Of a DNA stretch of 50,954 bases, positions 43,957-50,954 are shown in pieces. This stretch comes from Anaerolineales bacterium. Its GTDB lineage: Bacteria; Chloroflexota; Anaerolineae; Anaerolineales; E44-bin32. The stretch spans positions 1 to 50,954 of the forward strand of contig JAFGNH010000166.1 of NCBI GenBank assembly GCA_016927115.1, in the 5' to 3' direction. Below the pieces are notes generated by a model. The model was not told where the DNA came from and ran no database searches. It saw only the letters and a list, made by a program, of their open reading frames with translations. Position numbers and translations under genes: made by a program. Position 1 is the stretch's first letter, and each line of letters starts with the position of its first letter.

Positions 43957-44827
43957 TCAGATCACCTGTGTCGATCGGCATTATAATTACATGGGCAGCC
44001 TGGTAATTCGTTCACAGTATAAGCAGGATAGTACCGCGGGAGGTGATCGCAGGCAACCCTGGAATTCACTGAACCGCAGATTTCTCAGATTGCGCTATCA
44101 GCGGCACCAATAGCGGCACTGATTACGCTGAGTGATACATTCTCCAGCATCCTTCCCCCGTTTCTTTCATCCTGCCGAGAAACTTTAGGGGTCCAAAATT
44201 ACTGGGATAAGAGGCTCTTCGCACTTCCATGCAGGTTGTCAGTTTCATTATCTATTGCTCAGCCCTTCTGGTGCCTTGTCTGTCTAAAAAGACAGAAGTT
44301 TTTTATGTGAGTGCCTGATTACCTTCCTTCTCGTTTTAAACAAGATCCCTGAAGACCGGATGGCGCGACGGTTTTGTATCCAACCCCGGCCACTTCTCAG
44401 CGTACATGCAGATCAGGCAGAATGCAGAGCGGGCCTGTACTACCCCCAACAAAAACCCACTCCAGTTTCATATTCGATATTCCTGCCGGGTATTCCAGCA
44501 GGTGAAGTTGAAATACGGCTGCAGTCAATCCCGGGAAGCAATCTTGCGTTGATAGATAATCCCTTTAGCTTCAGGTTCAAAACTCACATCATTCACTACT
44601 GCTGCAGTTCCGGGGATACTTTCTGAGGATATGCCGCAGCGCAGAAAAAAAATACGATAAAAAGAGCATGGGGGGGGTATAGTAGAAAGCCTGGATATTA
44701 TCCAAATAACAGGATTACACTCAAATTTTGTGATCTGAAGGAAAAAAACTCCATTTGCCGTACCTGTCCGTATCAGCTGAACCTCTTCAGGCAGTATTGG
44801 AAGCAAAGATGGTCCAGCTGTATCGAC
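43957..44827. other. Long intergenic region without a credible gene
   Basis: About 870 bp contain only short frames with no protein character. Features are a 23-bp motif at 44119-44141 also seen near the right end of the window (50869-50891), an 8-G run at 44670-44677, and A/T-rich stretches. It may hold decayed genes or unseen small RNAs. Confidence 0.5.
44119..44141 (+). repeat. Dispersed 23-bp motif, copy 1
   Basis: CTGATTACGCTGAGTGATAC plus ATT matches 50869-50891 at 20 of 23 positions. Both copies are intergenic. This could be a small intergenic repeat, though two copies are weak evidence. Confidence 0.4.
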
Positions 44828-45850
44828 TCACCGCACAAGCAGATAGAACGCCACACCGAAAAGGGCAATGCTCGATGTAACCGTAAAGAACAACCCCACC
44901 GACAGCAGCCACACGAGCCAGCCGGGTTGTGATCGTGCAGGCGCAGCAACCTGTATGGAACCACTCTCAACTGATGATGTCATTCCCCCGGAGCGCAGCA
45001 GCAGGAAAAGGCTCGATATCAACACCAGCGCAAGCAGCGCGCTGAATCCGAACATCAACCCCAGCCGGATTACACCCTCCGAGGTCAACCGCAGCAGCAG
45101 CTTATCGAAATGCGGCGGGCTGATGTACGACAACGCCAGTGCGGCAACAGCCATACCCAGCAGCAGAATACTTGGCACCAGGATAACCAGCACCAGGCTG
45201 CGGCTGAATTTTACAACTGCATCCCCCGCCATCCGGCGCTTCCCTGTTTTCCGGCGAAAGGTAATCAGATTGGTGACAACCAGCAGTGCCGGCACCACTA
45301 CAAACAGCAGACCCAGCGGTGCAAAGGGCAGCAGCTTTTCTATATAACGCGTCCCCGGCAGTGGTTCGATAAAGGCCTCAAACCTGACAGGCGAAACAAA
45401 CGAAAGCAGCAGCCCCGCTGTGGCAGCCAGCAGAGCGGGTACTCCCAACACCAGCCCGGCTCGTGCCGCAAACTGCACCAGCAGAGGGTTCTCACTGGCA
45501 GGCTTATCCGTCCGGTCTGGCCTTCCCCCTTCACGGGCATACAACACGGCCAGCAGAACCACCGCAAACAATGCCGAAGGCGCAAAAAACAGCAGACTGC
45601 GCAGAATCGTCTCGCCAGGCAGCCGTGCCAACAAACGGTTGAACCGTCCCGGGGATACATAGAAAAGCACCATGGCCGCAATGGAACCCAGCAGCCCCGG
45701 CACCGCCGGCACCAGCACCAGAAAAGCAGCCAGACGCGAAAGCGATGCCCGTTTCCCCACCTGAACATCTCCTGTTCCGGTCTCCGGTGAATCCACCGGA
45801 CCTGTACTATCAGATACTTCTGTTGGATCTGTTGGATTAATCGTGTCCAT
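44828..45850 (-). CDS. Membrane protein built from three internal repeats
   Basis: The 340-residue protein has an acidic, Thr/Pro-rich N-terminus and seven hydrophobic helices. It consists of three copies of a two-helix unit at about 36-107, 124-194 and 214-287. Each has helix, then a conserved YVSP-x-x-F type turn (SPGRF 66-70, SPVRF 153-157, SPPHF 244-248), then an amphipathic stretch with LL-x-x-LP, then a second helix beginning near FAP. A last single helix (310-339) resembles the start of a fourth unit. I do not recognise a family. There is no clear ribosome site. It is upstream-adjacent to the Gmad2 lipoprotein gene on the same strand. Confidence 0.75.
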   Translation of the reverse strand: MDTINPTDPTEVSDSTGPVDSPETGTGDVQVGKRASLSRLAAFLVLVPAVPGLLGSIAAMVLFYVSPGRFNRLLARLPGETILRSLLFFAPSALFAVVLLAVLYAREGGRPDRTDKPASENPLLVQFAARAGLVLGVPALLAATAGLLLSFVSPVRFEAFIEPLPGTRYIEKLLPFAPLGLLFVVVPALLVVTNLITFRRKTGKRRMAGDAVVKFSRSLVLVILVPSILLLGMAVAALALSYISPPHFDKLLLRLTSEGVIRLGLMFGFSALLALVLISSLFLLLRSGGMTSSVESGSIQVAAPARSQPGWLVWLLSVGLFFTVTSSIALFGVAFYLLVR

Positions 45851-46025
45851 AAAAGTTATTCCAGACTGTCAAAACGACAAATACTTGTTTCGTGTGTACA
45901 TTTATTAAAACGAAGGCCTCAACCGTAACAGGCCTGTCCGCAGGGTATTCCAACACAATACCTGTATCGGGTTGTTTCCACGTTTCTACCCAGTCTCTTT
46001 CCTGCTGACAGGCGGTTTTAACGTC

Positions 46026-46904
46026 TTATGGTGCCAGAGTCACAACCACGCTTGTCACATGGCCTACACCGTCAAAGACAGGCAGTGTATCCACCACCGA
46101 CACCCGTCCCGGCCCTTCCAGGGAAACATTGTACTCGACTTCAACCGAAAAAGTTCCCATTTCCCCGGGTTCCTGTGCGCTTGTCATGCACGGCGTAAAA
46201 CCCACCCGCGCACCGCCGGCATCATAGACCTCAACCACCAGCGAATTCTCGAAACTTGCCAGCCCATATCCTTCCACCAGCACCCGGCCGCCCCGGATCG
46301 TTTCTCCCGGCGCCGGACGGAAAATCTGCAGGCGCTCTTCTGCAAGCCCCGCCTGCGACAGTACCTCATCCCCACCGGGCAGCAGGGTTACTCCAACGGA
46401 AGCCAGATGCACAACCCCGCCGTCCCGCGCACTTATATCCAGAATCTGAACCAGGACATTCTCCGCCTCCGTCACAGAAAAGGGCAGGTCAGCACCAAAG
46501 GGGCCGCGCTGCCCCATATCTGCTGCTATCTGTATCGGCTGATCTATCAGCAGCGAGCCGTCCGTCCGCAAAACACGCGCCAGCAGCGTCTGTTCGAATG
46601 TGGGATCAGCCCAACCGGTCACGTGAAGCGGACTGAGAACGCGGGAGCCGGGGCCGGGTTCCAGGATCAGAATAGCCTCCTGTGCAGCGGCCCCAGGAGC
46701 GGTCTGTTCATTCCCGGCTGGAAGCGCGGAATCCTGCGCCGCCGGTTCCAGGCCAGGCAGCGAACCGGCTTCTGTCGCCAGAATCGGTGTTTTCACCGGA
46801 GCCTGTGCCGGCGCCTGCAGCGGAGCCAATAGTGCTTCCACCGAACTGCAGGCCAGCAGCAAAATCAAACCCGCAAGAATAAGCAGACCAGTTTTTATCC
46901 TCAT
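46026..46904 (-). CDS. Lipoprotein with two Gmad2-type immunoglobulin-like domains
   Basis: From MRIKTGLLIL (46904; a weak GGAGAAAG site precedes it) the product is 292 residues. A lipoprotein signal ends in LILLLAC (Cys19). An Ala/Pro/Gln-rich linker follows to about residue 80, then two Gmad2-like domains in tandem. The first (about 83-180) starts ILILEPGPGSRVLSPLHVTG; the second (about 190-292) starts LQIFRPAPGETIRGGRVLVEG. Gmad2 domains occur in Firmicutes germination proteins and many surface lipoproteins, where they probably bind partners. Function here is unknown. It is divergent from the LuxR-type regulator with 139 bp between starts. Confidence 0.82.
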   Translation of the reverse strand: MRIKTGLLILAGLILLLACSSVEALLAPLQAPAQAPVKTPILATEAGSLPGLEPAAQDSALPAGNEQTAPGAAAQEAILILEPGPGSRVLSPLHVTGWADPTFEQTLLARVLRTDGSLLIDQPIQIAADMGQRGPFGADLPFSVTEAENVLVQILDISARDGGVVHLASVGVTLLPGGDEVLSQAGLAEERLQIFRPAPGETIRGGRVLVEGYGLASFENSLVVEVYDAGGARVGFTPCMTSAQEPGEMGTFSVEVEYNVSLEGPGRVSVVDTLPVFDGVGHVTSVVVTLAP

Positions 46905-46943
46905 GATCTTTCTCCAACTCAAGTCTAACTGCATCGCAGTGAT

Positions 46944-46972
46944 TTGACATCAGAACGTATGTTCTATATAAT
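46944..46972 (+). promoter_or_regulatory. Consensus promoter of the LuxR-type gene
   Basis: TTGACA (46944-46949) and TATAAT (46967-46972) are perfect hexamers with a 17-bp spacer. The predicted start near 46979 gives a leader of about 65 nt. Confidence 0.85.
46952..46965. promoter_or_regulatory. LexA/SOS-box-like palindrome inside the promoter spacer
   Basis: AGAACGTATGTTCT is a 14-bp inverted repeat fitting the Gram-positive LexA (DinR) box core GAAC-N4-GTTC and also the RNRY spacer preference. It lies wholly between -35 and -10 of the LuxR-type gene, an ideal repressor position. Self-regulation by the LuxR/RHH protein is an alternative reading. Confidence 0.6.
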
Positions 46973-47043
46973 AGGGACAGGCAGCAAACACCCGCCCCGG
47001 CAGGCAAACCCAGCGAAAACCCGGTGAGAGGAAAGCAGACACA

Positions 47044-47445
47044 ATGACCATGTGGTTCCATCACAACCAGCCAGCAGCGCAGCCCGGCATCTTTGTCCGC
47101 TCAGCAGACAAAGCGGCACTGGTGCTGGAACTCGCGCCGGACATGGCGGCCGGTATTCGCCGGATCGCACACCACCGCGGTGTAACGACGGAAGAGGTGC
47201 TGCAGGATCTGCTGCAGCGCGGCCTGCAGCATGAGCAGCAGCGTGCCCGCACCCACAGCCGGTTCGCTGCGCTCACTGCGCGCGAGCGCCAGGTGGCCGG
47301 CCTGGCCGGGAACGGCTGCACAAACGGTGAAATTGCGGAAGCGCTCGTGATCTCGCCGGAAACGGTTAAAACCCACATCCGCCACATCCTCGCCAAGCTG
47401 GATCTGGAAAGCAAACTGGAGCTGCGTCTGCTGCTGCAGGATTGA
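47044..47445 (+). CDS. Short LuxR-type regulator with ribbon-helix-helix-like N-terminus
   Basis: The 133-residue protein ends in a GerE/LuxR helix-turn-helix (about 77-133): LTARERQVAGLAGNGCTNGEIA, then SPETVKTHIRHILAKL. There is no receiver or ligand domain. Instead residues about 24-62 (ALVLELAPDMAAGIRRIA, then RGVTTEEVLQDLLQRGL) have the strand-helix-helix pattern of CopG/Arc ribbon-helix-helix proteins. That could supply dimerisation or a second DNA contact. It is expressed from a consensus promoter carrying a LexA-like box and is divergent from the Gmad2 lipoprotein gene, which it may regulate. A GAGAGGAAAG site precedes the start. Confidence 0.82.
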   Translation: MTMWFHHNQPAAQPGIFVRSADKAALVLELAPDMAAGIRRIAHHRGVTTEEVLQDLLQRGLQHEQQRARTHSRFAALTARERQVAGLAGNGCTNGEIAEALVISPETVKTHIRHILAKLDLESKLELRLLLQD

Positions 47446-47658
47446 CCTGCATTCCATCGATACATGCAACATACTTTTTACATAAACCTCATTATTGACG
47501 ATTGTCACACAGAATACAGGACATCCTGCCCTCTTTGTGAATTCCTTCACTAGTTATACTTATGCTATGTATCACCTGAGTGCCAACTATATGCACCGGG
47601 ATTGAAAAATAAAAATTTAATTTAGACCGCCCAAGAGCGGGAATAAGGAGAAAGTAAC

Positions 47659-48012
47659 ATGGCATCAAAGAGTTGGCCTGAATTTCATCAGGAAGTTGTC
47701 GAAATGATGGGGCAGTATGGCAAGGAAGCCCCCAAGACCATGGAAGCGTTTGCCGCACTGCACAAGCTGGGCGCAAGCGACTCGGCAATTTCTGCAAAGA
47801 CCAAGGAACTGATTGCACTTGGTATTGGTATTGCTGTTCGCTGTGAAGGTTGTATCGCTTTCCATGTGCATGACGCAATGAAAGCCGGCGCCACCAAGAA
47901 AGAAATTGTCGATACGATCGGCGTTGCTATCCTTATGGGTGGCGGGCCAGCCGTTATGTACGGAACCAAGGCGCTGGAAGCCATCGAGCAGTTCGAGAAC
48001 AACGGCAAGTAA
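47659..48012 (+). CDS. AhpD/carboxymuconolactone-decarboxylase-family protein
   Basis: The 117-residue protein is a compact helical AhpD-like unit. The active-site segment VRCEGCIAFHVHDA has Cys62 and Cys65 (CxxC) with His69, followed by AGATKKEIVDTIGVAILMGGGPAVMYG. This pattern with a CxxC pair suggests thiol-dependent peroxide reduction rather than true carboxymuconolactone decarboxylation. A clear AAGGAG site lies 8 nt upstream, and a terminator follows, so it is monocistronic. Confidence 0.92.
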   Translation: MASKSWPEFHQEVVEMMGQYGKEAPKTMEAFAALHKLGASDSAISAKTKELIALGIGIAVRCEGCIAFHVHDAMKAGATKKEIVDTIGVAILMGGGPAVMYGTKALEAIEQFENNGK

Positions 48013-48039
48013 CTTCCACACCGTTTCTGAAAACGTATA

Positions 48040-48063
48040 GAGGCTGTCTGAAAAGGCAGCCTC
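48040..48063 (+). terminator. Intrinsic terminator of the AhpD-like gene
   Basis: GAGGCTG (48040-48046) pairs with CAGCCTC (48057-48063), extended by a T-G and a C-G pair, and is followed by TTCTTTT. It starts about 27 nt beyond the stop. Confidence 0.88.
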
Positions 48064-48323
48064 TTCTTTTATATAACTTCAAGATGGTTTTTGGCTTCGT
48101 TTAAGACCGATAATGATCCATCAGACGAATGCCGGTTAATGATTAGTCCGGTTTTGTACATAATTAAGGAAAACGCCAGTATCCAAAGAAGTTGAATGAT
48201 TGATGATGGTGATCGCGGCAGCTTCCTTCTGAATCCATTATCAGCTCCGGCTGGTGATAAAACCAGTATAATAAATTGTAAAACATCTCAACAGCTTTAA
48301 CCAGATCAAAGAGGAAGCAGGCC
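48064..48323. other. Intergenic region upstream of the PsiE-family gene
   Basis: About 260 bp with no gene. It should contain the promoter of the PsiE-family gene, but I see no consensus hexamer pair. Only the ribosome site (AGAGGAAGCAGG) is clear. Confidence 0.45.
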
Positions 48324-48797
48324 ATGTTCGTTTTTCTAAAGAAATATGAAAAAGTGATTATTCTGATACTCAGCGGAATGATGGCCCTCGTCTTGGGGCT
48401 CTCTACGCTGGATCTCGGTTGGTTGATTTTTCAGGACATCATCAAACCTCCGATGTTCCTGCTCAGTGTCGATGAACTGCTGGAGATCTTTGGCCTGTTC
48501 ATGCTTGTCGTGATCGGGATCGAGCTGCTGGAAACCATCATGAAAACCTACCTGCTGCCGGGGCAGGCGCACTATGAAGTCGTTCTTTCTGTGGCAATCA
48601 TCGCCATTGCCCGAAAAGTAATCATTCTGGACCTAAAAAAAACAGAAAGCCTGAGCCTGATCGGAATCGCCACGATCATCATTGCGCTCACCGTTGGGTA
48701 CTATTTAATGAAGCGCTGCCAGAAAGAGAAAAGCGATAGGGGAAAGATCCCGGCTGATACCAAGTCAGCGGAGCAGAGGCCCTGTACCGACGATTAG
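48324..48797 (+). CDS. PsiE-family membrane protein
   Basis: The 157-residue protein has four predicted membrane helices (about 11-35, 52-70, 84-100, 112-130) and a charged C-terminal tail. The pattern fits the phosphate-starvation-inducible PsiE family: ELLEIFGLFMLVVIGIELLE, then YLLPGQAHYEVVLSVAIIAIARKVIILDL. The family's biochemical role is unknown. In E. coli psiE responds to phosphate and carbon limitation, but no Pho-box is evident here. It appears monocistronic. Confidence 0.85.
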   Translation: MFVFLKKYEKVIILILSGMMALVLGLSTLDLGWLIFQDIIKPPMFLLSVDELLEIFGLFMLVVIGIELLETIMKTYLLPGQAHYEVVLSVAIIAIARKVIILDLKKTESLSLIGIATIIIALTVGYYLMKRCQKEKSDRGKIPADTKSAEQRPCTDD

Positions 48798-48957
48798 TGC
48801 CTCCACGGTACAGAGCTGTAGATCAAATCAGGAATAAACAGAGGGCAGCTTTACATGACCTCTGCAGGCCGCTCCTCGATTCGCAAACAGTGAACAGCCT
48901 GCAGGGGACAGTATATATGGAGCAGCCCGCTCGTTTGGGCTGAACTTTGCCAGGGGG

Positions 48958-50085
48958 TTACACCGCCCTCGTATACACCCGGTGGATCTTGCGCGGCTTG
49001 CCGCCCATCCCTGTCAGGTCACGACTCATCATCACCGCCGTCTCAGCTACCTGGCAAAGATCAGCATCATCAAAACCGGCATCGCGAATGGTCTTTTCCA
49101 GCTCGGAGTACATCATCGCATTCCCGCCAAGACCCTGGTATTCCGGCAGGATCCCCATTCCGTTGATGGCCACCAGTTTTGTACGCTTGAACTCAAGCAG
49201 AAGGTCAATGATCGACCACGGCAGCAGACGGCCGTTTGCCCTGCGCAGTGCATTGGAAACATCGGGAAAAGCCAGGATAAAGCCGATTATTTCTTCCCCG
49301 CGGGAAATAATCTTGATCAGCTTCGGGTCTGCTACCATCAGCGCATCGTTGATGGCAAAATCAAGTTCGTTCTGTGTGAGCGGATAGTACTCCCAGTTGT
49401 GTATAAAAGTATCGTTGTATACCTCGCCTATTTTCTTGCCCCAGGACAGCAATTCCTTTTTTGTCTTGGGCTGATGAACACTGATATTGCTGCGCTTCAT
49501 CGCCCGTTCGGAAATGCGGTGAATCCTGTCTGGTATCTGAAAGCTCTTGATGTCTAGATAGCGGGTGATGAAATCCACTTCCTTGGTGAACCCCATCCGT
49601 TCCATGTAATCGCCGTAATAAGACGGGTTGTATTTCATCATCGTCATCGAAGGGGGATACTCGAACCCCTCCACCAGCAGGCCATAGCCGTCAAACGAGC
49701 TTAATCCCTTTTCCCCTACCAGACTGGTGAGGCCGCGGGCGTGTGCCCAATCTGCTGCAGCGGTAAACAGTTTTTCTGCAACCTCATACGATTCAATACT
49801 CTCGAAGAAGTAGAACTGGGCCTGCTTTTTGTTCTGATACTTGTTGAAGGGTTTATTCTCCAGCACACCAAGGCGTCCGACCACCGCCCCATCCTTTCGC
49901 GCTATGAAAAAAGCCGCCTCGGAGTGCTCATAAAAAGGGTGCTTGGCGGGGTTAAGCATGGTTTTAATGTCACTGCGTATCGGTGGAACCCATAATGGGT
50001 TATCTTTATAAAGCCTGAATGGAAAGTCTATAAAATCACGGACATCTGTCTTTAAATCAAGGTTAAGTTTTACAATTTCTATCAT
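48958..50085 (-). CDS. GNAT-superfamily N-acetyltransferase-like protein
   Basis: The 375-residue protein is a double-domain GNAT-type protein. An N-terminal domain has PLWVPPIRSDIKTMLNP and AAFFIARKDGAVVGRLGV; a C-terminal domain carries IISRGEEIIGFILAFPDVS and the acetyl-CoA segment INGMGILPEYQGLGGNAMMY (a Q/R-x-x-G-x-G/A-type loop), then FDDADLCQVAETAVMM. The substrate is unknown. A GAGAGGG site lies just upstream of the ATG. It is divergent from the plsC-like gene with under 90 bp between starts, so the two may share control. Confidence 0.82.
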   Translation of the reverse strand: MIEIVKLNLDLKTDVRDFIDFPFRLYKDNPLWVPPIRSDIKTMLNPAKHPFYEHSEAAFFIARKDGAVVGRLGVLENKPFNKYQNKKQAQFYFFESIESYEVAEKLFTAAADWAHARGLTSLVGEKGLSSFDGYGLLVEGFEYPPSMTMMKYNPSYYGDYMERMGFTKEVDFITRYLDIKSFQIPDRIHRISERAMKRSNISVHQPKTKKELLSWGKKIGEVYNDTFIHNWEYYPLTQNELDFAINDALMVADPKLIKIISRGEEIIGFILAFPDVSNALRRANGRLLPWSIIDLLLEFKRTKLVAINGMGILPEYQGLGGNAMMYSELEKTIRDAGFDDADLCQVAETAVMMSRDLTGMGGKPRKIHRVYTRAV

Positions 50086-50173
50086 CAGGTCCCTCTCTGG
50101 TAAAATGTTCGGATCAGTCAGCCATGATCCGTTACCGGCAATAAATCAGACAACGTGGAGGAAAAGCCCGGAC

Positions 50174-50839
50174 ATGTTCTCGTATCTTCTTCGTTGGGCA
50201 GTATACGCCCTTTTTAAATTACTTTCCAGATTTCATGTGGAGGGCAAGGAAAACATTCCCAAACAGGGCCCTGCCATCGTAGTGCTCAACCATATGAGCT
50301 ATGTTGATTCGGTAATGTTATTCTCCCTGATTGGGAGCCCAAAAGTGTCCGCCTGGGTTGCGGCCGATTACCGTAAAAATCTCTTCTTCGGCCTGATCGC
50401 CCGGATGGGGCGTGCCGTTTTTATCCGGCGGGGCGAAGTGGACCGTGAAGCACTGGATATGGCCATAGAGCATCTTAACAACGGTGGTATCTTCGGCGTG
50501 GCACCCGAAGGAACCCGCAGTAAAACCGGTTCTCTACAGCGCGCCAAAACCGGGGCGGCCTTCCTGGCCAGTCAATCCGGTGCACCACTGATTCCGGTCG
50601 CCGTATCCGGCACAGAAAATTTCTTTCAAGACCTAAAACACTTCAAAAGACCACTGGTTACGTTCCGCTTCGGGCCTGCGTTCACACTGCCCTCACCTGA
50701 TTCTACACAGCAGCAGAATCTGCGCCAGCGCACCCGGCTGCTGCGTGAACAGACGGATGAAATCATGTGCCACATTGCCGGGATGCTGCCGGAACACTAT
50801 CACGGCTATTATACCGATCACCCCCTGTTGAAGCCCTGA
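50174..50839 (+). CDS. plsC: 1-acylglycerol-3-phosphate acyltransferase, PlsC type
   Basis: From MFSYLLRWAVYAL (50174), preceded by GGAGGAAAAG, the product is 221 residues; the longer reading from 50105 has no ribosome site. Features are one N-terminal membrane helix, the acyltransferase motif NHMSYVD (HX4D), VFIRRGEVDR, the EGTRSKTG motif and the PLIPVAVSG segment. It should acylate lysophosphatidate to phosphatidate in membrane lipid synthesis. This is the last gene before the right edge. Confidence 0.92.
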   Translation: MFSYLLRWAVYALFKLLSRFHVEGKENIPKQGPAIVVLNHMSYVDSVMLFSLIGSPKVSAWVAADYRKNLFFGLIARMGRAVFIRRGEVDREALDMAIEHLNNGGIFGVAPEGTRSKTGSLQRAKTGAAFLASQSGAPLIPVAVSGTENFFQDLKHFKRPLVTFRFGPAFTLPSPDSTQQQNLRQRTRLLREQTDEIMCHIAGMLPEHYHGYYTDHPLLKP

Positions 50840-50868
50840 TTGTGCAACCTGCGCTGCGGATAACGTTG

Positions 50869-50891
50869 CTGATTACGCGGATGGATACATT
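50869..50891 (+). repeat. Dispersed 23-bp motif, copy 2
   Basis: Second copy of the motif at 44119-44141, same orientation, in the non-coding tail after the plsC-like gene. Confidence 0.4.
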
Positions 50892-50954
50892 GTAGTCGGG
50901 GTGAACTATTGCTCCTGAGTCTGAATAGTCATGGAAGTCTGGTGAGACCACCCC

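Noticed and set aside
1..50954. tRNA, rRNA, CRISPR arrays, phage or transposase genes
   Set aside because: No T-loop-like tRNA pattern outside genes, no regularly spaced short repeats, and no integrase or transposase motif was found by eye.

Overview
The window reads as chromosomal DNA of a Gram-positive-like, probably diderm-lacking bacterium. The gene repertoire is most consistent with Chloroflexota (Anaerolineae-like): secreted proteins are mostly lipoproteins, there are LCP, ClpC and DUF389 proteins, double-Gmad2 lipoproteins and a TreT-type trehalose locus. This placement is inferred from gene content only; there is no rRNA or marker gene. About 38 protein genes are supported. I see no tRNA, rRNA, CRISPR array, phage gene or intact insertion sequence.

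Layout. 1-1178 is gene-free, repeat-bearing DNA. 1179-2048 (-) is an unknown soluble protein. 2173-7430 (+) is a tight operon: a lipoprotein binding protein, ATPase and permease of the SsuABC/ThiXYZ type, followed by a single-module A-T-TE NRPS-like enzyme. Then come DegV (+), a GH5-like lipoprotein (-), a PHA pair of phasin and PhaR (-) behind a near-consensus promoter that lies inside a long palindrome, a redoxin plus an orphan GroES (-), and an ARMT1/DUF89 protein (-). 14135-21561 is a signalling block: a receiver protein with a degenerate GGDEF, a large PAS hybrid kinase, an LCP protein and a cytosolic GAF kinase. 21852-29759 holds a MazG-like protein, MutY, a DUF389 membrane protein, ClpC and an AarF kinase. 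29844-32693 is a P2-type Ca2+ ATPase.

32925-40222 is the most unusual region. It is a sugar ABC importer operon (LacI regulator, binding protein, MalF, MalG on -) divergent from a TreT-like trehalose synthase (+). The binding protein is two near-identical full-length binding domains fused in tandem. The MalG-like permease carries a roughly 90-residue c-type cytochrome domain (CASCH haem motif) in its first extracytoplasmic loop. Together this suggests a haem-bearing, possibly redox-responsive trehalose or maltose importer. I do not recognise that architecture as a described system.

40378-50839 contains a DUF4013 protein, a CysQ/GT39-like pair, a membrane protein made of three internal repeats, a double-Gmad2 lipoprotein divergent from a short LuxR-type regulator, an AhpD-like protein, a PsiE-family protein, a GNAT protein and PlsC. 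The LuxR-type regulator has a promoter with a LexA-like box in its spacer, and its N-terminus resembles a ribbon-helix-helix. Several intrinsic terminators are clear, including one between the binding protein and MalF genes that would set expression ratios.
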